Positions 10,855 through 21,333 are shown, numbered from the stretch's first letter. The stretch is 56,805 bases of DNA from Nitrosovibrio sp. Nv4 (GCA_945906765.1 CAMDRF010000009.1:1-56805), one strand, 5' to 3'. The notes: generated by a model not told the origin, from the letters alone. Translations and numbers: made by a program.

Positions 10855-11534
10855 GGCCTCAGCGCATAGCCGCTGCCGCGCACGGTCTCGATCAGCACAT
10901 CGTGGCCACTGGGCGCGAGACCCTGGCGCAGCCGGCGGATGTGCACGTCCACCGTGCGCTCCTCGATGAACACGTGGTCGCCCCAGACTTCGTCGAGCAG
11001 CTGGGTGCGCGAGTACACGCGGTTCGGATGCGTCATCAGGTAGTGCAGCAAGCGGAACTCGGTTGGCCCGAAGGCAAGCGCCTGGCCGCTGCCGGTGACG
11101 CGGTGCGCGGCCGGATCGAGCCTGAGCCCGGCGATCTCGATCGGGGCGTCGCCATGCTGGGGCTTCCTGCGCCGCAGTACGGAACGGATACGCGCGACCA
11201 GTTCCTTGGTGGAGAACGGTTTGGTGATGTAGTCGTCGGCCCCCGCCTCCAGGCCGGCAATCTTGTCGGGTTCGTCGGCGCGAGCGGTGAGGAAAATAAG
11301 CGGCATTTCCCGGGTGCGCGCGTCGCCGCGCAGCCGGCGCGCCAGCGCGAGCCCGGACTGGCCGGGCAGCATCCAGTCCAGCAGCACCAGGTCGGGCAGG
11401 ATATCGCCCAGCAGGCGGCCGGCCTCTTCCGCGCTCTTCGCGCGCAGCGTTTCGAAGCCGGCGTGCTCGAGGTTGACCGCCACCAGATCGAGAATTGCCG
11501 GTTCGTCCTCTACGATGAGTACCGTGGCTGGCAT
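10851..11534 (-). CDS. phoB: Phosphate-regulon response regulator PhoB
   Basis: OmpR-family response regulator (227 aa) that binds Pho boxes when phosphorylated. The receiver domain has the acidic pair in VEDEPAILD, the phosphoacceptor aspartate at residue 53 in LVLLDWMLPGQSG, and the conserved lysine in ITKPFSTKEL. The winged-helix output domain carries GPTEFRLLHYLMTHP and RTVDVHIRRLR. The open frame extends upstream to 11603, but ATG 11534 (MPATVLIVEDEP) is the family start. It sits 16 bases after phoU and overlaps phoR. Confidence 0.97.
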   Translation of the reverse strand: MPATVLIVEDEPAILDLVAVNLEHAGFETLRAKSAEEAGRLLGDILPDLVLLDWMLPGQSGLALARRLRGDARTREMPLIFLTARADEPDKIAGLEAGADDYITKPFSTKELVARIRSVLRRRKPQHGDAPIEIAGLRLDPAAHRVTGSGQALAFGPTEFRLLHYLMTHPNRVYSRTQLLDEVWGDHVFIEERTVDVHIRRLRQGLAPSGHDVLIETVRGSGYALRP

Positions 11535-11550
11535 GCGGCGAGCGCTTCCT

Positions 11551-12261
11551 CTATTCCTTGGACAGTTCGCGTTCGATGTCGGCGAATGACGTGTGGCGCA
11601 CATCCGTTCCCTTGACGATGTAGATTACCTGCTCGGCGATGTTCTTGGCATGATCGCCGATGCGCTCCACCGCTTTCGCCACCCAGACCGTTTCCAGCGA
11701 GGCCGAGATGGTGCGCGGGTCTTCCATCATGTAGGTGATCAGCTGGCGCAGCACGGAGCGGAACTCGTCGTCGATCGCCGAGTCTTCCTTGAGCACCTCG
11801 GCGGCGCTGGCGACGTCCAGGCGCGCAAACGCATCCAGCGCCTGGCGCAGCATTTTCACCGCGATCTGCGCCATATGCCGGATCGCCGGAAAGCGTTGCG
11901 CGTGATGCGCGCCGCCCTCGTGGATCCCCTTTGCCATGCGCGCGATCTTCTCGGCCTCGTCGCCGATGCGCTCAAGATCCGTCACGATCTTGCTGATCGC
12001 CATGACGAGGCGCAGATCGGTCGCCGCGGGTTGCCGGCGCACCAGCAGTTGGCCGCAGGCGCCGTCGATCGCGACCTCGTAGCCGTTGACCCGTTCGTCG
12101 TTGGCGATCACCTGCTCGATCAAAACCGCATCGCCCGAGGCGTAGGCCTGGATCGCCGCGAGGATCTGCGCCTCGACCAGACCGCCCATCTGCAGCACGC
12201 GCGTGCGCGTGGCGTCGAGATCGGCCTCGAAGGCCTTGGAAATGTGCTCGGTGACGCCCAT
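11551..12261 (-). CDS. phoU: Phosphate transport system regulator PhoU
   Basis: Cytoplasmic two-repeat helical protein (236 aa) that links PstSCAB activity to PhoR and restrains the Pho response. The two PhoU repeats are visible, each with an acidic metal-binding signature: LERIGDEAEKIARMAKG in the first and VERIGDHAKNIAEQVIYI in the second. ATG 12261 (MGVTEHISKAFEADLD) is the family start, though the frame is open further upstream. It follows pstB by 8 bases and precedes phoB. Confidence 0.96.
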   Translation of the reverse strand: MGVTEHISKAFEADLDATRTRVLQMGGLVEAQILAAIQAYASGDAVLIEQVIANDERVNGYEVAIDGACGQLLVRRQPAATDLRLVMAISKIVTDLERIGDEAEKIARMAKGIHEGGAHHAQRFPAIRHMAQIAVKMLRQALDAFARLDVASAAEVLKEDSAIDDEFRSVLRQLITYMMEDPRTISASLETVWVAKAVERIGDHAKNIAEQVIYIVKGTDVRHTSFADIERELSKE

Positions 12262-12269
12262 GGGGACTC

Positions 12270-13088
<819 letters not shown>

Positions 13089-13091
13089 GGT

Positions 13092-14018
13092 TCACCATTT
13101 TATGTTCTTGCGCAGGCGGTAGCGCAGCCAGATCGCGAAGCCGTTCATCGCCAGGGTCAACAACACGAGCACGAACCCCGCGGCGGCCGCGTTCTGCAGG
13201 AATGCCGCCTCCGGGCGCGAGGTCCAGTTGAACATCTGGATCGGCATCACTGTGAACGGCGATGTCAACCATTCGAATGACAGGAACGGCGGTTCCGCCT
13301 TGATCGGCGAGGGCGGCAGGAACGCGATGAAGGTCAGCGCGCCGATGGTAATGACGGGCGCGGTCTCGCCGATCGCGCGGGCCATGCCGATAATGACGCC
13401 TGTGAGGATGCCGGCCGACGAATACGGAATGATGTGGTCCTTGCAGACCTGCCATTGCGTCGCGCCGAGCGCATAAGCAGCCTCGCGGATGCCGACCGGG
13501 ATCGAGCGAATCGCCTCGCGGGTGGCGACGATCACCACCGGCAGTATCAGCAACGCGAGCGTGAATCCCGCCGAGAGGATCGATTGGCCGAAGCCGAACT
13601 GGTAGACGAACACGCCGAGCGCGAGCAGGCCGTAGACGATCGAGGGCACCCCGGCAAGATTGGTGACGTTGATCTCGATCACATCGGTGACCCAGTTCTT
13701 GGGCGCGTATTCCTCGAGGTAGAGCCCGGCGCCCACGCCCAGCGGGACCGCGACGAAGGCCGTCACCAGCATCACCAGGCAGGAGCCCACCCACGCCGAG
13801 AGGATGCCCGCCTGTGCCGCGTGCCGCGACGGAAAATTGGTGAAGAAGTCCCAGTTGAGGCGCGGCACGCCGTCGATCGCCATGTCGACGAACAGGGCGA
13901 TGAAGGTGAGCAGTCCGACCATCAGCGCGAGCACGCCACAGCAGGCGAACACCAGGTCCCAGCGCTTGTGGGCGGCGATCAGGCGGCGGATCGATTTCAG
14001 GTCGCGGGCGTAAGGCAC
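13092..14018 (-). CDS. pstA: Phosphate ABC transporter permease PstA
   Basis: Inner-membrane permease of the phosphate importer (308 aa with this start). About six hydrophobic segments are visible, plus the permease cytoplasmic loop EAAYALGATQWQVCKDHIIP and the downstream SSAGILTGVIIGMARAIGETAP. GTG 14018 is chosen because it shares its G with the TAG stop of pstC and gives a normal length. The longer frame up to 14495 is only the shadow of pstC. Confidence 0.94.
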   Translation of the reverse strand: MPYARDLKSIRRLIAAHKRWDLVFACCGVLALMVGLLTFIALFVDMAIDGVPRLNWDFFTNFPSRHAAQAGILSAWVGSCLVMLVTAFVAVPLGVGAGLYLEEYAPKNWVTDVIEINVTNLAGVPSIVYGLLALGVFVYQFGFGQSILSAGFTLALLILPVVIVATREAIRSIPVGIREAAYALGATQWQVCKDHIIPYSSAGILTGVIIGMARAIGETAPVITIGALTFIAFLPPSPIKAEPPFLSFEWLTSPFTVMPIQMFNWTSRPEAAFLQNAAAAGFVLVLLTLAMNGFAIWLRYRLRKNIKW

Positions 14019-14968
14019 TAATAGGTCTCGCGGAAGCGCTTGCGCAGCACGTGGCCGGCGATGTTGCACGCGAACGTGAACAGCATCAACGTCAGGCCCG
14101 CGGCGAAAATGGTCTGGTAACCGATTGAGCCGTGCGGCAGGTCGCCCAGCGCCACCTGCACGATATAGGAGGTGATGGTGGCGGCGGGCTCGAGCGGATT
14201 GAAGGTGAGGTTGGGCTGCATGCCGGCCGCGACCGCGAGGATCATGGTCTCGCCCACCGCGCGCGAGATTCCCAGGATGTAGGCCGAGGCGATGCCGGAG
14301 AACGCCGCCGGCACCACCACTTTGACGGCGGTCTGAAAGCGCGTCGCCCCCATGGCGTAGGAGCCCTCGCGCAGGTTCATCGGCACCGCGCGCATCGCGT
14401 CCTCCGAAATCGAGCTCACGTACGGAATGATCATGACGCCCATCACGATGCCGGCCGAGAGCAGGTTGAAGCCGGGCAGTTCGGGATAGAACCATTGCAG
14501 TATCGGCGTCACGAACAGCAGCGCGAAGAAACCATAGACGATGGTGGGCACGCCGGCCAGAAGCTCCAGGAACGGCTTGGCGATCTCGCGCAGCTTGAAC
14601 GGCGCGAACTCCGAAAGATAAATGGCGATGATGGTGCCGAGGGGTATCGCGATTGCGAGCGCCACCACCGAACTGGTCAGCGTTCCCGAGAGCAGCACCA
14701 TGATGCCGAAGTGCTGGTCATCGAAAAGCGGGGTCCATTGCGTGTCGGTGAGGAAGGCGACGATGGACACTTGCTGGAAAAACACCACCGATTCCTTCAC
14801 CAGGATGTAGACGATACCGACGGTGGTGAACACCGACACCAGCGCCGCCAGGAACAGCACCATTTCGATGGCGCGCTCCTTAAGAACGCGCGCACGGCGC
14901 TGCGCGAGCCGCGGGCTCTGGGCTTGGGTGAACATCGTCGAGGAAGCGCCCGGGGCGACAGCCGACAT
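14018..14968 (-). CDS. pstC: Phosphate ABC transporter permease PstC
   Basis: Partner permease of PstA (316 aa). Six hydrophobic stretches are visible, with the family blocks FLELLAGVPTIVYGFFALLF, the coupling loop EGSYAMGATRFQTAVKVVVP and SAYILGISRAVGETM. The gene begins at ATG 14968, 70 bases after the pstS stop; that gap holds a strong hairpin (14997-15026). The protein ends at a TAG whose last base starts pstA. Confidence 0.95.
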   Translation of the reverse strand: MSAVAPGASSTMFTQAQSPRLAQRRARVLKERAIEMVLFLAALVSVFTTVGIVYILVKESVVFFQQVSIVAFLTDTQWTPLFDDQHFGIMVLLSGTLTSSVVALAIAIPLGTIIAIYLSEFAPFKLREIAKPFLELLAGVPTIVYGFFALLFVTPILQWFYPELPGFNLLSAGIVMGVMIIPYVSSISEDAMRAVPMNLREGSYAMGATRFQTAVKVVVPAAFSGIASAYILGISRAVGETMILAVAAGMQPNLTFNPLEPAATITSYIVQVALGDLPHGSIGYQTIFAAGLTLMLFTFACNIAGHVLRKRFRETY

Positions 14969-14994
14969 GAGTGAAGAGATGCCGATTATGAACG

Positions 14995-15026
14995 AAAAAC
15001 CGCCCGCGGGCAGCCGCGGGCGGTTT
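14995..15026 (-). terminator. Hairpin with U-tract between pstS and pstC
   Basis: Read on the minus strand, a perfect 13-base-pair G+C-rich stem (15026-15014 pairing with 15009-14997) closes a 4-base loop and runs into a stretch of five T residues. It begins 12 bases past the pstS stop. As an intrinsic terminator inside an operon it would probably act as an attenuator or as a 3' stabiliser, giving much more pstS than pstCAB-phoU mRNA. Confidence 0.8.
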
Positions 15027-15038
15027 GTGCGATGCGGC

Positions 15039-16034
<996 letters not shown>

Positions 16035-16061
16035 GACTCACCCTTTTCGTTGGGAACGGGC

Positions 16062-16098
16062 GCGAGTCTAGGGAGTCAAGGTTACAGCTGTGTTACAC
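16062..16098 (-). promoter_or_regulatory. Pho box and -10 of the pst-pho operon
   Basis: On the minus strand two 7-base units, GTGTAAC (16098-16092) and CTGTAAC (16087-16081), recur with the 11-base period of a PhoB site. The consensus half-site is CTGTMAY-like, so the second unit is the better match. A TAGACT hexamer at 16070-16065 lies at the position expected for the -10 of a PhoB-activated promoter, where the box replaces the -35. The pstS ATG is at 16034. Confidence 0.7.
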
Positions 16099-16171
16099 CA
16101 CAGCCCGGGATCCGGCCGGCGTGCTGCATCAATCACTTACGGGCAGACGGCCCGGAAGCCAGGACAGCTTT

Positions 16172-16414
16172 TCAGGAAATCGGCAAGACGGAAACGGCGA
16201 AACCCTCGCGCACCACGTCTTTGCCCTCCAGCAGTTCCTGCGCCTGGGCGCGCTCCAGGTCGAAGATCACGGTTGCGAGGCTTTGCAGGTTCGTACGGGC
16301 CTCATCAATTGTCTGCCCGTGCGAATTGACCCCGGGCAATTCCTCGATGAATCCGACGTAGCCGTGCGGCGCCTTCAGGTAAACAGCGGTAAATGACATC
16401 ACCGGATGGTCCAT
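16172..16414 (-). CDS. HicB-like antitoxin domain protein, no HicA partner
   Basis: 80-residue protein with the HicB fold signature: a FTAVYLKAPHGYVGFIEELP strand pair and PGVNSHGQTIDEARTNLQ. The C-terminal DNA-binding domain of full HicB proteins is not obvious. AAGGAG lies about 7 bases before ATG 16414, supporting that start rather than ATG 16399. No HicA-like toxin gene is next to it: upstream is the divergent desaturase and downstream the phosphate operon. It may be an orphan antitoxin or a HicB-fold protein with another role. Confidence 0.75.
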   Translation of the reverse strand: MDHPVMSFTAVYLKAPHGYVGFIEELPGVNSHGQTIDEARTNLQSLATVIFDLERAQAQELLEGKDVVREGFAVSVLPIS

Positions 16415-16489
16415 GTCTCTCTCCTTGTGTGTGGCACGAGGATAAGCGCCACATGTGACGTCGCGATGAATCGCCGTAAAATCTGCGTT

Positions 16490-17506
16490 ATGAGCACCTC
16501 GATACGCGGCGAAGAGTTCAAGGACGATTTCCGGCGCGCGCTGCCGAAGGAACTGGTGCGGCGCCTGTCACAGGTATCGTTCTGGCGTTCGGCGTGGTCG
16601 GTACTGCAGGAATTCCTCGTGCTGGGCGTGGTGATCGCCGCCGCGCTGTACTGGTGGAGCTGGTGGGCGGTGATTCCCTGCGTGTTCCTGATCGGCACCC
16701 GCCAGCACGCGCTCTTCGTGCTGGCGCACGAGTCGGCGCATTACAGGCTCTTCGAGCAACGCTGGCTGAACGACTTGGCCGGACGTGTGTGCGCAACGCT
16801 GGAGGGCCTGTCGATGCGCACCTACCGCGTGATCCATCGCTTGCACCACAACAACCTTTACACCGAGCTCGATCCCGACACCGCGCTGCACGGCGGCTAC
16901 CCGCGAGGCAAAGCCTACCTGGTGAAGAAGCTGCTCAGGGATCTCGCCGGGTTCACCGCCTGGAAGACCTACGCCTATTTTCTCGGCGGCGCGCCGGCGC
17001 TCAATACCCGGACCAAGGTGGCGATTCGACCGCTGGATGACACTTCCGGGAAGCTGCGCGAAGAGGCGCGCATCGACCGCAATACCGTGATTCTTTTTCA
17101 CGCAACGGCATTGCTTTTTTTCGCGTGGAGCGGATTTCTCGTGGAATACCTGGTGCTCTGGATCCTGCCGCTGGTCACCGTGGTGCAGGCGATCCTGCGG
17201 TTGCGCGCCATTGCCGAGCATGGCGCCACCACCGATTTTTCATCGCCGCTGACGGCGGCGCGCACCAATCTGGTCCCCGCGTGGCTCGGCTGGCTGATCT
17301 TCCCGCACCACGTCAACTACCACATCGAGCACCACCTCTACGCTTCGGTGCCGCAATACAACCTGCCCGAGTTGCACCGCGAGCTTGCGGACCGCGGCTT
17401 GCTGGCGGGTGCGGAAATCATCCTCTTCAGGGTCACACTTGGAAAGATTTTCGCCAGCCGGTCGCGGCCCGAAGCACCGCCCGCGAATCCACTCAACGCA
17501 GCTTGA
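16490..17506 (+). CDS. Membrane fatty acid desaturase family protein
   Basis: Integral-membrane di-iron desaturase/hydroxylase family (338 aa). The three histidine boxes are present: HESAH near residue 80, HRLHH near 117, and HIEHH near 280. Hydrophobic segments occur at LVLGVVIAAALYWW and near YLVLWILPLVTVV. The true substrate cannot be read; fatty acyl chains are most likely, but carotenoid or alkane-type substrates are possible. ATG 16490 is chosen over upstream ATGs at 16466 and 16406 because family homology starts after it. Its 3' end overlaps the convergent GNAT gene by 14 bases. Confidence 0.85.
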   Translation: MSTSIRGEEFKDDFRRALPKELVRRLSQVSFWRSAWSVLQEFLVLGVVIAAALYWWSWWAVIPCVFLIGTRQHALFVLAHESAHYRLFEQRWLNDLAGRVCATLEGLSMRTYRVIHRLHHNNLYTELDPDTALHGGYPRGKAYLVKKLLRDLAGFTAWKTYAYFLGGAPALNTRTKVAIRPLDDTSGKLREEARIDRNTVILFHATALLFFAWSGFLVEYLVLWILPLVTVVQAILRLRAIAEHGATTDFSSPLTAARTNLVPAWLGWLIFPHHVNYHIEHHLYASVPQYNLPELHRELADRGLLAGAEIILFRVTLGKIFASRSRPEAPPANPLNAA

Positions 17507-17945
17507 GTCGCATCGGCAGCATTGCCGATCGCACGAATCCGCTGCGTTGGTACAACCTCTGCGCATTCAAGTTGTCGCCATCTGTCAGCAGTATCAACCG
17601 CAGCAACCCGTCCGCCTTTGCGCAGCCGATGGCATAGGCGAGCAGCTGGGCGCCCACGCCCCTGCCGCGGCACTCGGGGCGCACGATAAAGTCCTCCAGC
17701 ATGCCGGCCGTGCCGCCTTCGGCGGTGCTCACGGTGCGCAGGATGCATACCGAACCGAGCACGCGTGCGCCCTCGCGCGCAACGTAGATGCGTCCGAGCG
17801 CGGGATCCTCGACGATCAGGCGCAGGCCGCGCAGTTGTTTCTCTGCATCGGGCGCCAGTTCGTGCTCCTGGGTGAACAGAATTCCCAGCAGCTCGACCAG
17901 CTGCGCCAGATCGTCGGTCCGCGCAAAATCGAAGGAGGTCGTCAT
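17493..17945 (-). CDS. GNAT-family N-acetyltransferase
   Basis: 150-residue acetyltransferase. The acetyl-CoA binding motif A is clear: LEDFIVRPECRGRGVGAQLL, followed by AQRLYQRSGFVRS. The substrate cannot be predicted. The ATG at 17945 overlaps the upstream peroxidase remnant stop in an ATGA, so the gene probably belonged to an operon with the amidohydrolase and peroxidase genes. The 3' end overlaps the convergent desaturase gene. Confidence 0.85.
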   Translation of the reverse strand: MTTSFDFARTDDLAQLVELLGILFTQEHELAPDAEKQLRGLRLIVEDPALGRIYVAREGARVLGSVCILRTVSTAEGGTAGMLEDFIVRPECRGRGVGAQLLAYAIGCAKADGLLRLILLTDGDNLNAQRLYQRSGFVRSAMLPMRLKLR

Positions 17946-18823
17946 CGCCGGCACGCCGCGCTCGGGCGCCTCGGTTGCAGCGCGCTTGTGCGCTCGGTGA
18001 GGGATTCCAGGAACGCGACCAGGTCGGCGGATTCCTCCGCGCTCAAACGCAGGGGTTTGAGCAGGCTTTCCCCATCGGAATGCAGGCGATCGGGGTTGAG
18101 CTCGGAATAGTGCCGCACCACGTCCGCGAGCGTCGCCAGGCTGCCGTTGTGCATGTAGGGCGCGGTCTGCGCGACGCTCCTCAAGGAGGGAACCTTGAAT
18201 TCGCCGAAGTTCCGGTGTTCGATCGCCACCTGGCGCGTCTTCACCGTGCTCGCCCCGGAACGATCGTCGTTGCGCGCGCCAATCAGGTTGAAGACATTCG
18301 CCTGGAGTTTCTTCAGGCCTCCATGGCGGCCTGGATCGACGCCGCCCGGGATGAAGAATGGCACGCCAGTATCGTGAAACTCGCCATTCGTGAAGGCCGG
18401 CCCGAAATGGCAGGCGCTGCAATTTCCTTTGCCGACGAACAGCCTCAATCCGCGCTGCGCGGCGAGCGGGTAGCGCGCCGCCGCCGGGCGATCGCCTTTT
18501 TCAAGCGCATCGCGGAAATCGTCGAACGATGTGCGTCTGCTGACGATCGTTTCCTGAAAAGCCGCGAGCGCTTTGCCGATGCCTGCGAACACGCCTTCGT
18601 CGTCGGCAGGCGGCGCACCGAACGTCTTCTGGAAGCGGCAAGAGAGTTCCGGATCGCGGCGGATCAACGCCGCCGCCTCGGCCTGGCTGCCGCCCATTTC
18701 GCGCGCATCGAGGATCGGGCGGACGCTCTGCGCCCACAGCGAATCGCCGGCGCCGTCCCAGCCGAACCAGCGGTTGTTGCGCACGTTGAACAGGCTCTGG
18801 GTATTGCGCTCGCGCAGGCCGCC
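17942..18823 (-). pseudogene. Di-haem cytochrome c peroxidase (MauG-like), N-terminal haem domain lost
   Basis: The frame encodes only the C-terminal part of a bacterial di-haem peroxidase: NTQSLFNVRNNRWFGWDG, the second haem site GNCSACHFGPAF, and the region PYMHNGSLATLADVV. Family members have a preceding domain with another CxxCH and a signal peptide; both are absent. Homology stops abruptly near 18815-18823, where the frame runs into the truncated upstream gene in another frame. A GTG at 18784 could start a cytosolic fragment, but without export it could not receive haem. I read it as the remains of a deletion. Confidence 0.8.
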
Positions 18824-19002
18824 AGCTCCAGCGCGAACGGTTGGCCGACGACGATCTTCGCCGGAAGCGTCGTATAGGAAATGGCAATGCGCTCGGATTC
18901 GACGCGCGCGCCCGGCGGCAGCTCGCAGGCCGTCGCAGTTACAGCAGCCAGCGCGGCTATTGCGCCAGCAAGCCGCCGAACAGGGTCTCGCCGTTTTCCC
19001 AC
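18664..19002 (-). pseudogene. Truncated periplasmic small protein (N-terminal part only)
   Basis: From GTG 19002 (GGAG 8 bases upstream) a plausible exported protein begins: a basic n-region, a hydrophobic stretch LAGAIAALAAVTATA, then CELPPGARVESERIAISYTT and KIVVGQPFALELA. This resembles a small periplasmic domain of about 120-130 residues often found beside such peroxidases. After about residue 61 the sequence becomes arginine-rich nonsense because the frame has entered the peroxidase gene out of phase. I interpret it as one partner of a deletion junction near 18815. Confidence 0.6.
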
Positions 19003-19793
19003 GCGATGCGCTCCGCTACATCCTTCGGCAGGTCGCCGAGCCATTGCCGCGACCAGCTGGCGTGCTCGGCGATGTAATGCCAGCGCTCCGGCGTGAACGA
19101 ATCCGTGCCGACCATGAAGCGATCCGGGAACTCGAGAAACGCGGCGCGCCAGTCCGCATCCACCTTGCCTCCGCGCGCATGATCGGTGCGGAAGGCAAGG
19201 TCGCACCACAGGTTCTTGCGCTTGCGCAGCATCTCGCGCACTTTCTCCGGACGGTCGAAACCGGCATGGGCCCACAGGATTTTCGCCTCCGGCCACTGCT
19301 TGAACAGTCGCTCTACCGCGTCCACATCCGAGTGCGCATGCAGGAACAGCTTGTGCTGCCGCGCCAGCTGCACCATGCGGCGCGGCACCGGCAGGTCGGC
19401 ATCGGCGCCATACAGATGAAACTCGCCGATCCCCGCGTAGCGGTATTTGCCGAGCCGCTCCTCAAGATAGGGGATCACGCTCTGGTCGCGAAACCAGGAA
19501 CCGATTTCCCCGCGCGAACGGTACGGGCGCAGCTCGGCTATCACCAGGTCGGGCGCCAGCGCGGCAAGGCGCTGCTGGCCATCGTCGCCGGAACTCGAGA
19601 TCAGCGCGCGCTTCAGGCCCGCCTTGCGCAGGATCGCGATCGCCTCTTCCGGCGGCAGCGTCTGCCACGCATCGTGGCTGTAGTGCAGGTGCGCATCGAT
19701 TATCGGCAAATCCGCGGCGTGCACCGCGCCCGCGCCACAGGTGAAGCTTGCCAGGCACAGCGCGGCGCCGGCCGCGATGTTGCGCACAGCCAA
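18957..19793 (-). CDS. Exported amidohydrolase family protein
   Basis: 278-residue metal-dependent hydrolase of the amidohydrolase (TIM-barrel) superfamily with a Sec signal peptide (cleavage near AGAVHAAD). The metal motif IIDAHLHYSHD is near residue 32; further histidines are in LFLHAHSDVDAV and ILWAHAGFDRP, and the late aspartate in FMVGTDSFTPERW. The substrate is unknown. The gene overlaps the start of the truncated small protein downstream, and follows the ankyrin gene by 5 bases, so they form one leftward transcription unit. Confidence 0.82.
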   Translation of the reverse strand: MAVRNIAAGAALCLASFTCGAGAVHAADLPIIDAHLHYSHDAWQTLPPEEAIAILRKAGLKRALISSSGDDGQQRLAALAPDLVIAELRPYRSRGEIGSWFRDQSVIPYLEERLGKYRYAGIGEFHLYGADADLPVPRRMVQLARQHKLFLHAHSDVDAVERLFKQWPEAKILWAHAGFDRPEKVREMLRKRKNLWCDLAFRTDHARGGKVDADWRAAFLEFPDRFMVGTDSFTPERWHYIAEHASWSRQWLGDLPKDVAERIAWENGETLFGGLLAQ

Positions 19794-19798
19794 GCGCC

Positions 19799-21235
19799 TT
19801 ATTCCTTGGCGCCGCTGCGTACCAGCAACTGTGCCACCCCGGCACCCGCACTGCCGCGCGACTTGGCGATCGACAGCGCGGTTTTGCCGCCCTGCGAGCG
19901 CAGGTTCGGGTCCGCGCCCTTTGCCAGCAGCATGCCGGCAATGTTGGCGTCGCCGTTGGCGACCGCGATCATGAGCGGCGTGAAGCCGTCCTTCTGACGC
20001 GCGTTCGGATTCTTGCCGTCGTCGAGCAATTCCTTGACCGCCGCCGGGTCCCGCATCACGGCCGCAGTTATCACATCGTTGTAGCGCGCATAGACCTCGC
20101 GGATGTTGTCCGGGCGCTTGTAGCCCAGCGCCGCAACCGGCGTCGCGGGCGCGGCGGCCGGCTTCTCGGAAGATTTCTGTTCTTCGGCTTTCGCGGCTGG
20201 TTCCAGCGTCGCCGGCGCTTTGGCTACCGACATGCTGCGCCTTGACATGGCGAGCTTGCCTGCCTCGGCGCCCAAGGCGCTGCCCCGGCTCGCCAGGACC
20301 GGACGAACCGCGTTCGCGAGAACTTCATTGCCCCAGCGCCCGGTATCCGTATCGATCAGCTTCACGTATTCGGCAAGCTCTTCGTCGGTCACGTTGCGAT
20401 ACGTCGCTAAAAGCACCGAACGGATCTGAGCCCGCGCCTGGTCGCGCATCGTATTGAGCTGCGATGCCAGCATCTGGCTCGCTTCCTTGGGGACGTTCTT
20501 TCCCTTCTTCTGCAGCTCCGCGAGCATGGTATCGACCATGCTTCGCGCGATGGTCGCCGACATCTCCAGCGCGACTTCGGAGGTTCGAGTTGCGTCGTCG
20601 AGCGACTGGATCAGTTTGACGCGCGCCGGCGAGGGTGGATTCTTGCGGGATTTTTCCAGAAACTCCTTCACCGCCTCCGGCGGGGCGCTGCGCGTATCCT
20701 GCGAATTCATCTTGAGCGCGATCGGCCGACGCAGCAGTTCGAGGAAGCGGCCCATCCGCTCGACGTCCAGGCTGCTCTTCAGGTTGACCGTGAGCTCGCC
20801 GTTAATTTTTCCGGGCTCGTAAACGCGGTCGAATATCTCTGAAATTGCGCGAATTTCCGCCGCTCCCGGAGGCTCACCGCCCATATCCGCCTGCAGCACC
20901 ACCTCGCGCGCGAACGGCAGAAACTGCGTCTTGACGCCTGAGCTTTCGAGCACCTCGGCGGTCAGCCGATCCGGGTTTTCCGGAATGGGCTTCGCGCCTG
21001 GTTTGGCGGCTGCTGGCGTCGTGGTCGCGTCACCCTGCTTTGGCGCATCGGCGGCCGGCTTGCCTGCGACAGCCTGTTTCGCCCCGTCCACGGGCGCGCT
21101 CTTCGCGGCAGCGGGCTTCGGCGGAGGCTCGTTCAGGAAGTCCTCCAGAAAAAAGAACCACGCGCCGGCGCCGACTGCGGCCAGCGCCACCACCCCAGCC
21201 AGGATCTTCGTTCGATTGTTCAGCTCGATTGCCAT
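19799..21235 (-). CDS. Membrane-anchored DUF2059-like protein with C-terminal ankyrin repeats
   Basis: 478-residue protein with one N-terminal membrane anchor (ILAGVVALAAVGAGAWFFFL), a proline/alanine/lysine-rich linker of about 70 residues, a central helical region resembling DUF2059 (MVDTMLAELQKKGKNVPKEA, YRNVTDEELAEYVKLIDT), and about two to three ankyrin repeats at the end (DGFTPLMIAVANGDANIAGM, GGKTALSIAKS). ATG 21235 is preferred over 21241 because AGGAGG then sits 8 bases upstream. It is probably periplasmic and protein-binding; no enzymatic motif is visible. Confidence 0.75.
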   Translation of the reverse strand: MAIELNNRTKILAGVVALAAVGAGAWFFFLEDFLNEPPPKPAAAKSAPVDGAKQAVAGKPAADAPKQGDATTTPAAAKPGAKPIPENPDRLTAEVLESSGVKTQFLPFAREVVLQADMGGEPPGAAEIRAISEIFDRVYEPGKINGELTVNLKSSLDVERMGRFLELLRRPIALKMNSQDTRSAPPEAVKEFLEKSRKNPPSPARVKLIQSLDDATRTSEVALEMSATIARSMVDTMLAELQKKGKNVPKEASQMLASQLNTMRDQARAQIRSVLLATYRNVTDEELAEYVKLIDTDTGRWGNEVLANAVRPVLASRGSALGAEAGKLAMSRRSMSVAKAPATLEPAAKAEEQKSSEKPAAAPATPVAALGYKRPDNIREVYARYNDVITAAVMRDPAAVKELLDDGKNPNARQKDGFTPLMIAVANGDANIAGMLLAKGADPNLRSQGGKTALSIAKSRGSAGAGVAQLLVRSGAKE

Positions 21236-21333
21236 GTGCATTACCTCCTTGAGGCCACCTCAATGTCGGTGCCATGATACCCGGGGCGTTCCCCGATGCG
21301 AATTTCCGCAGGAGCTTGGAGTAGACTTCTCGG

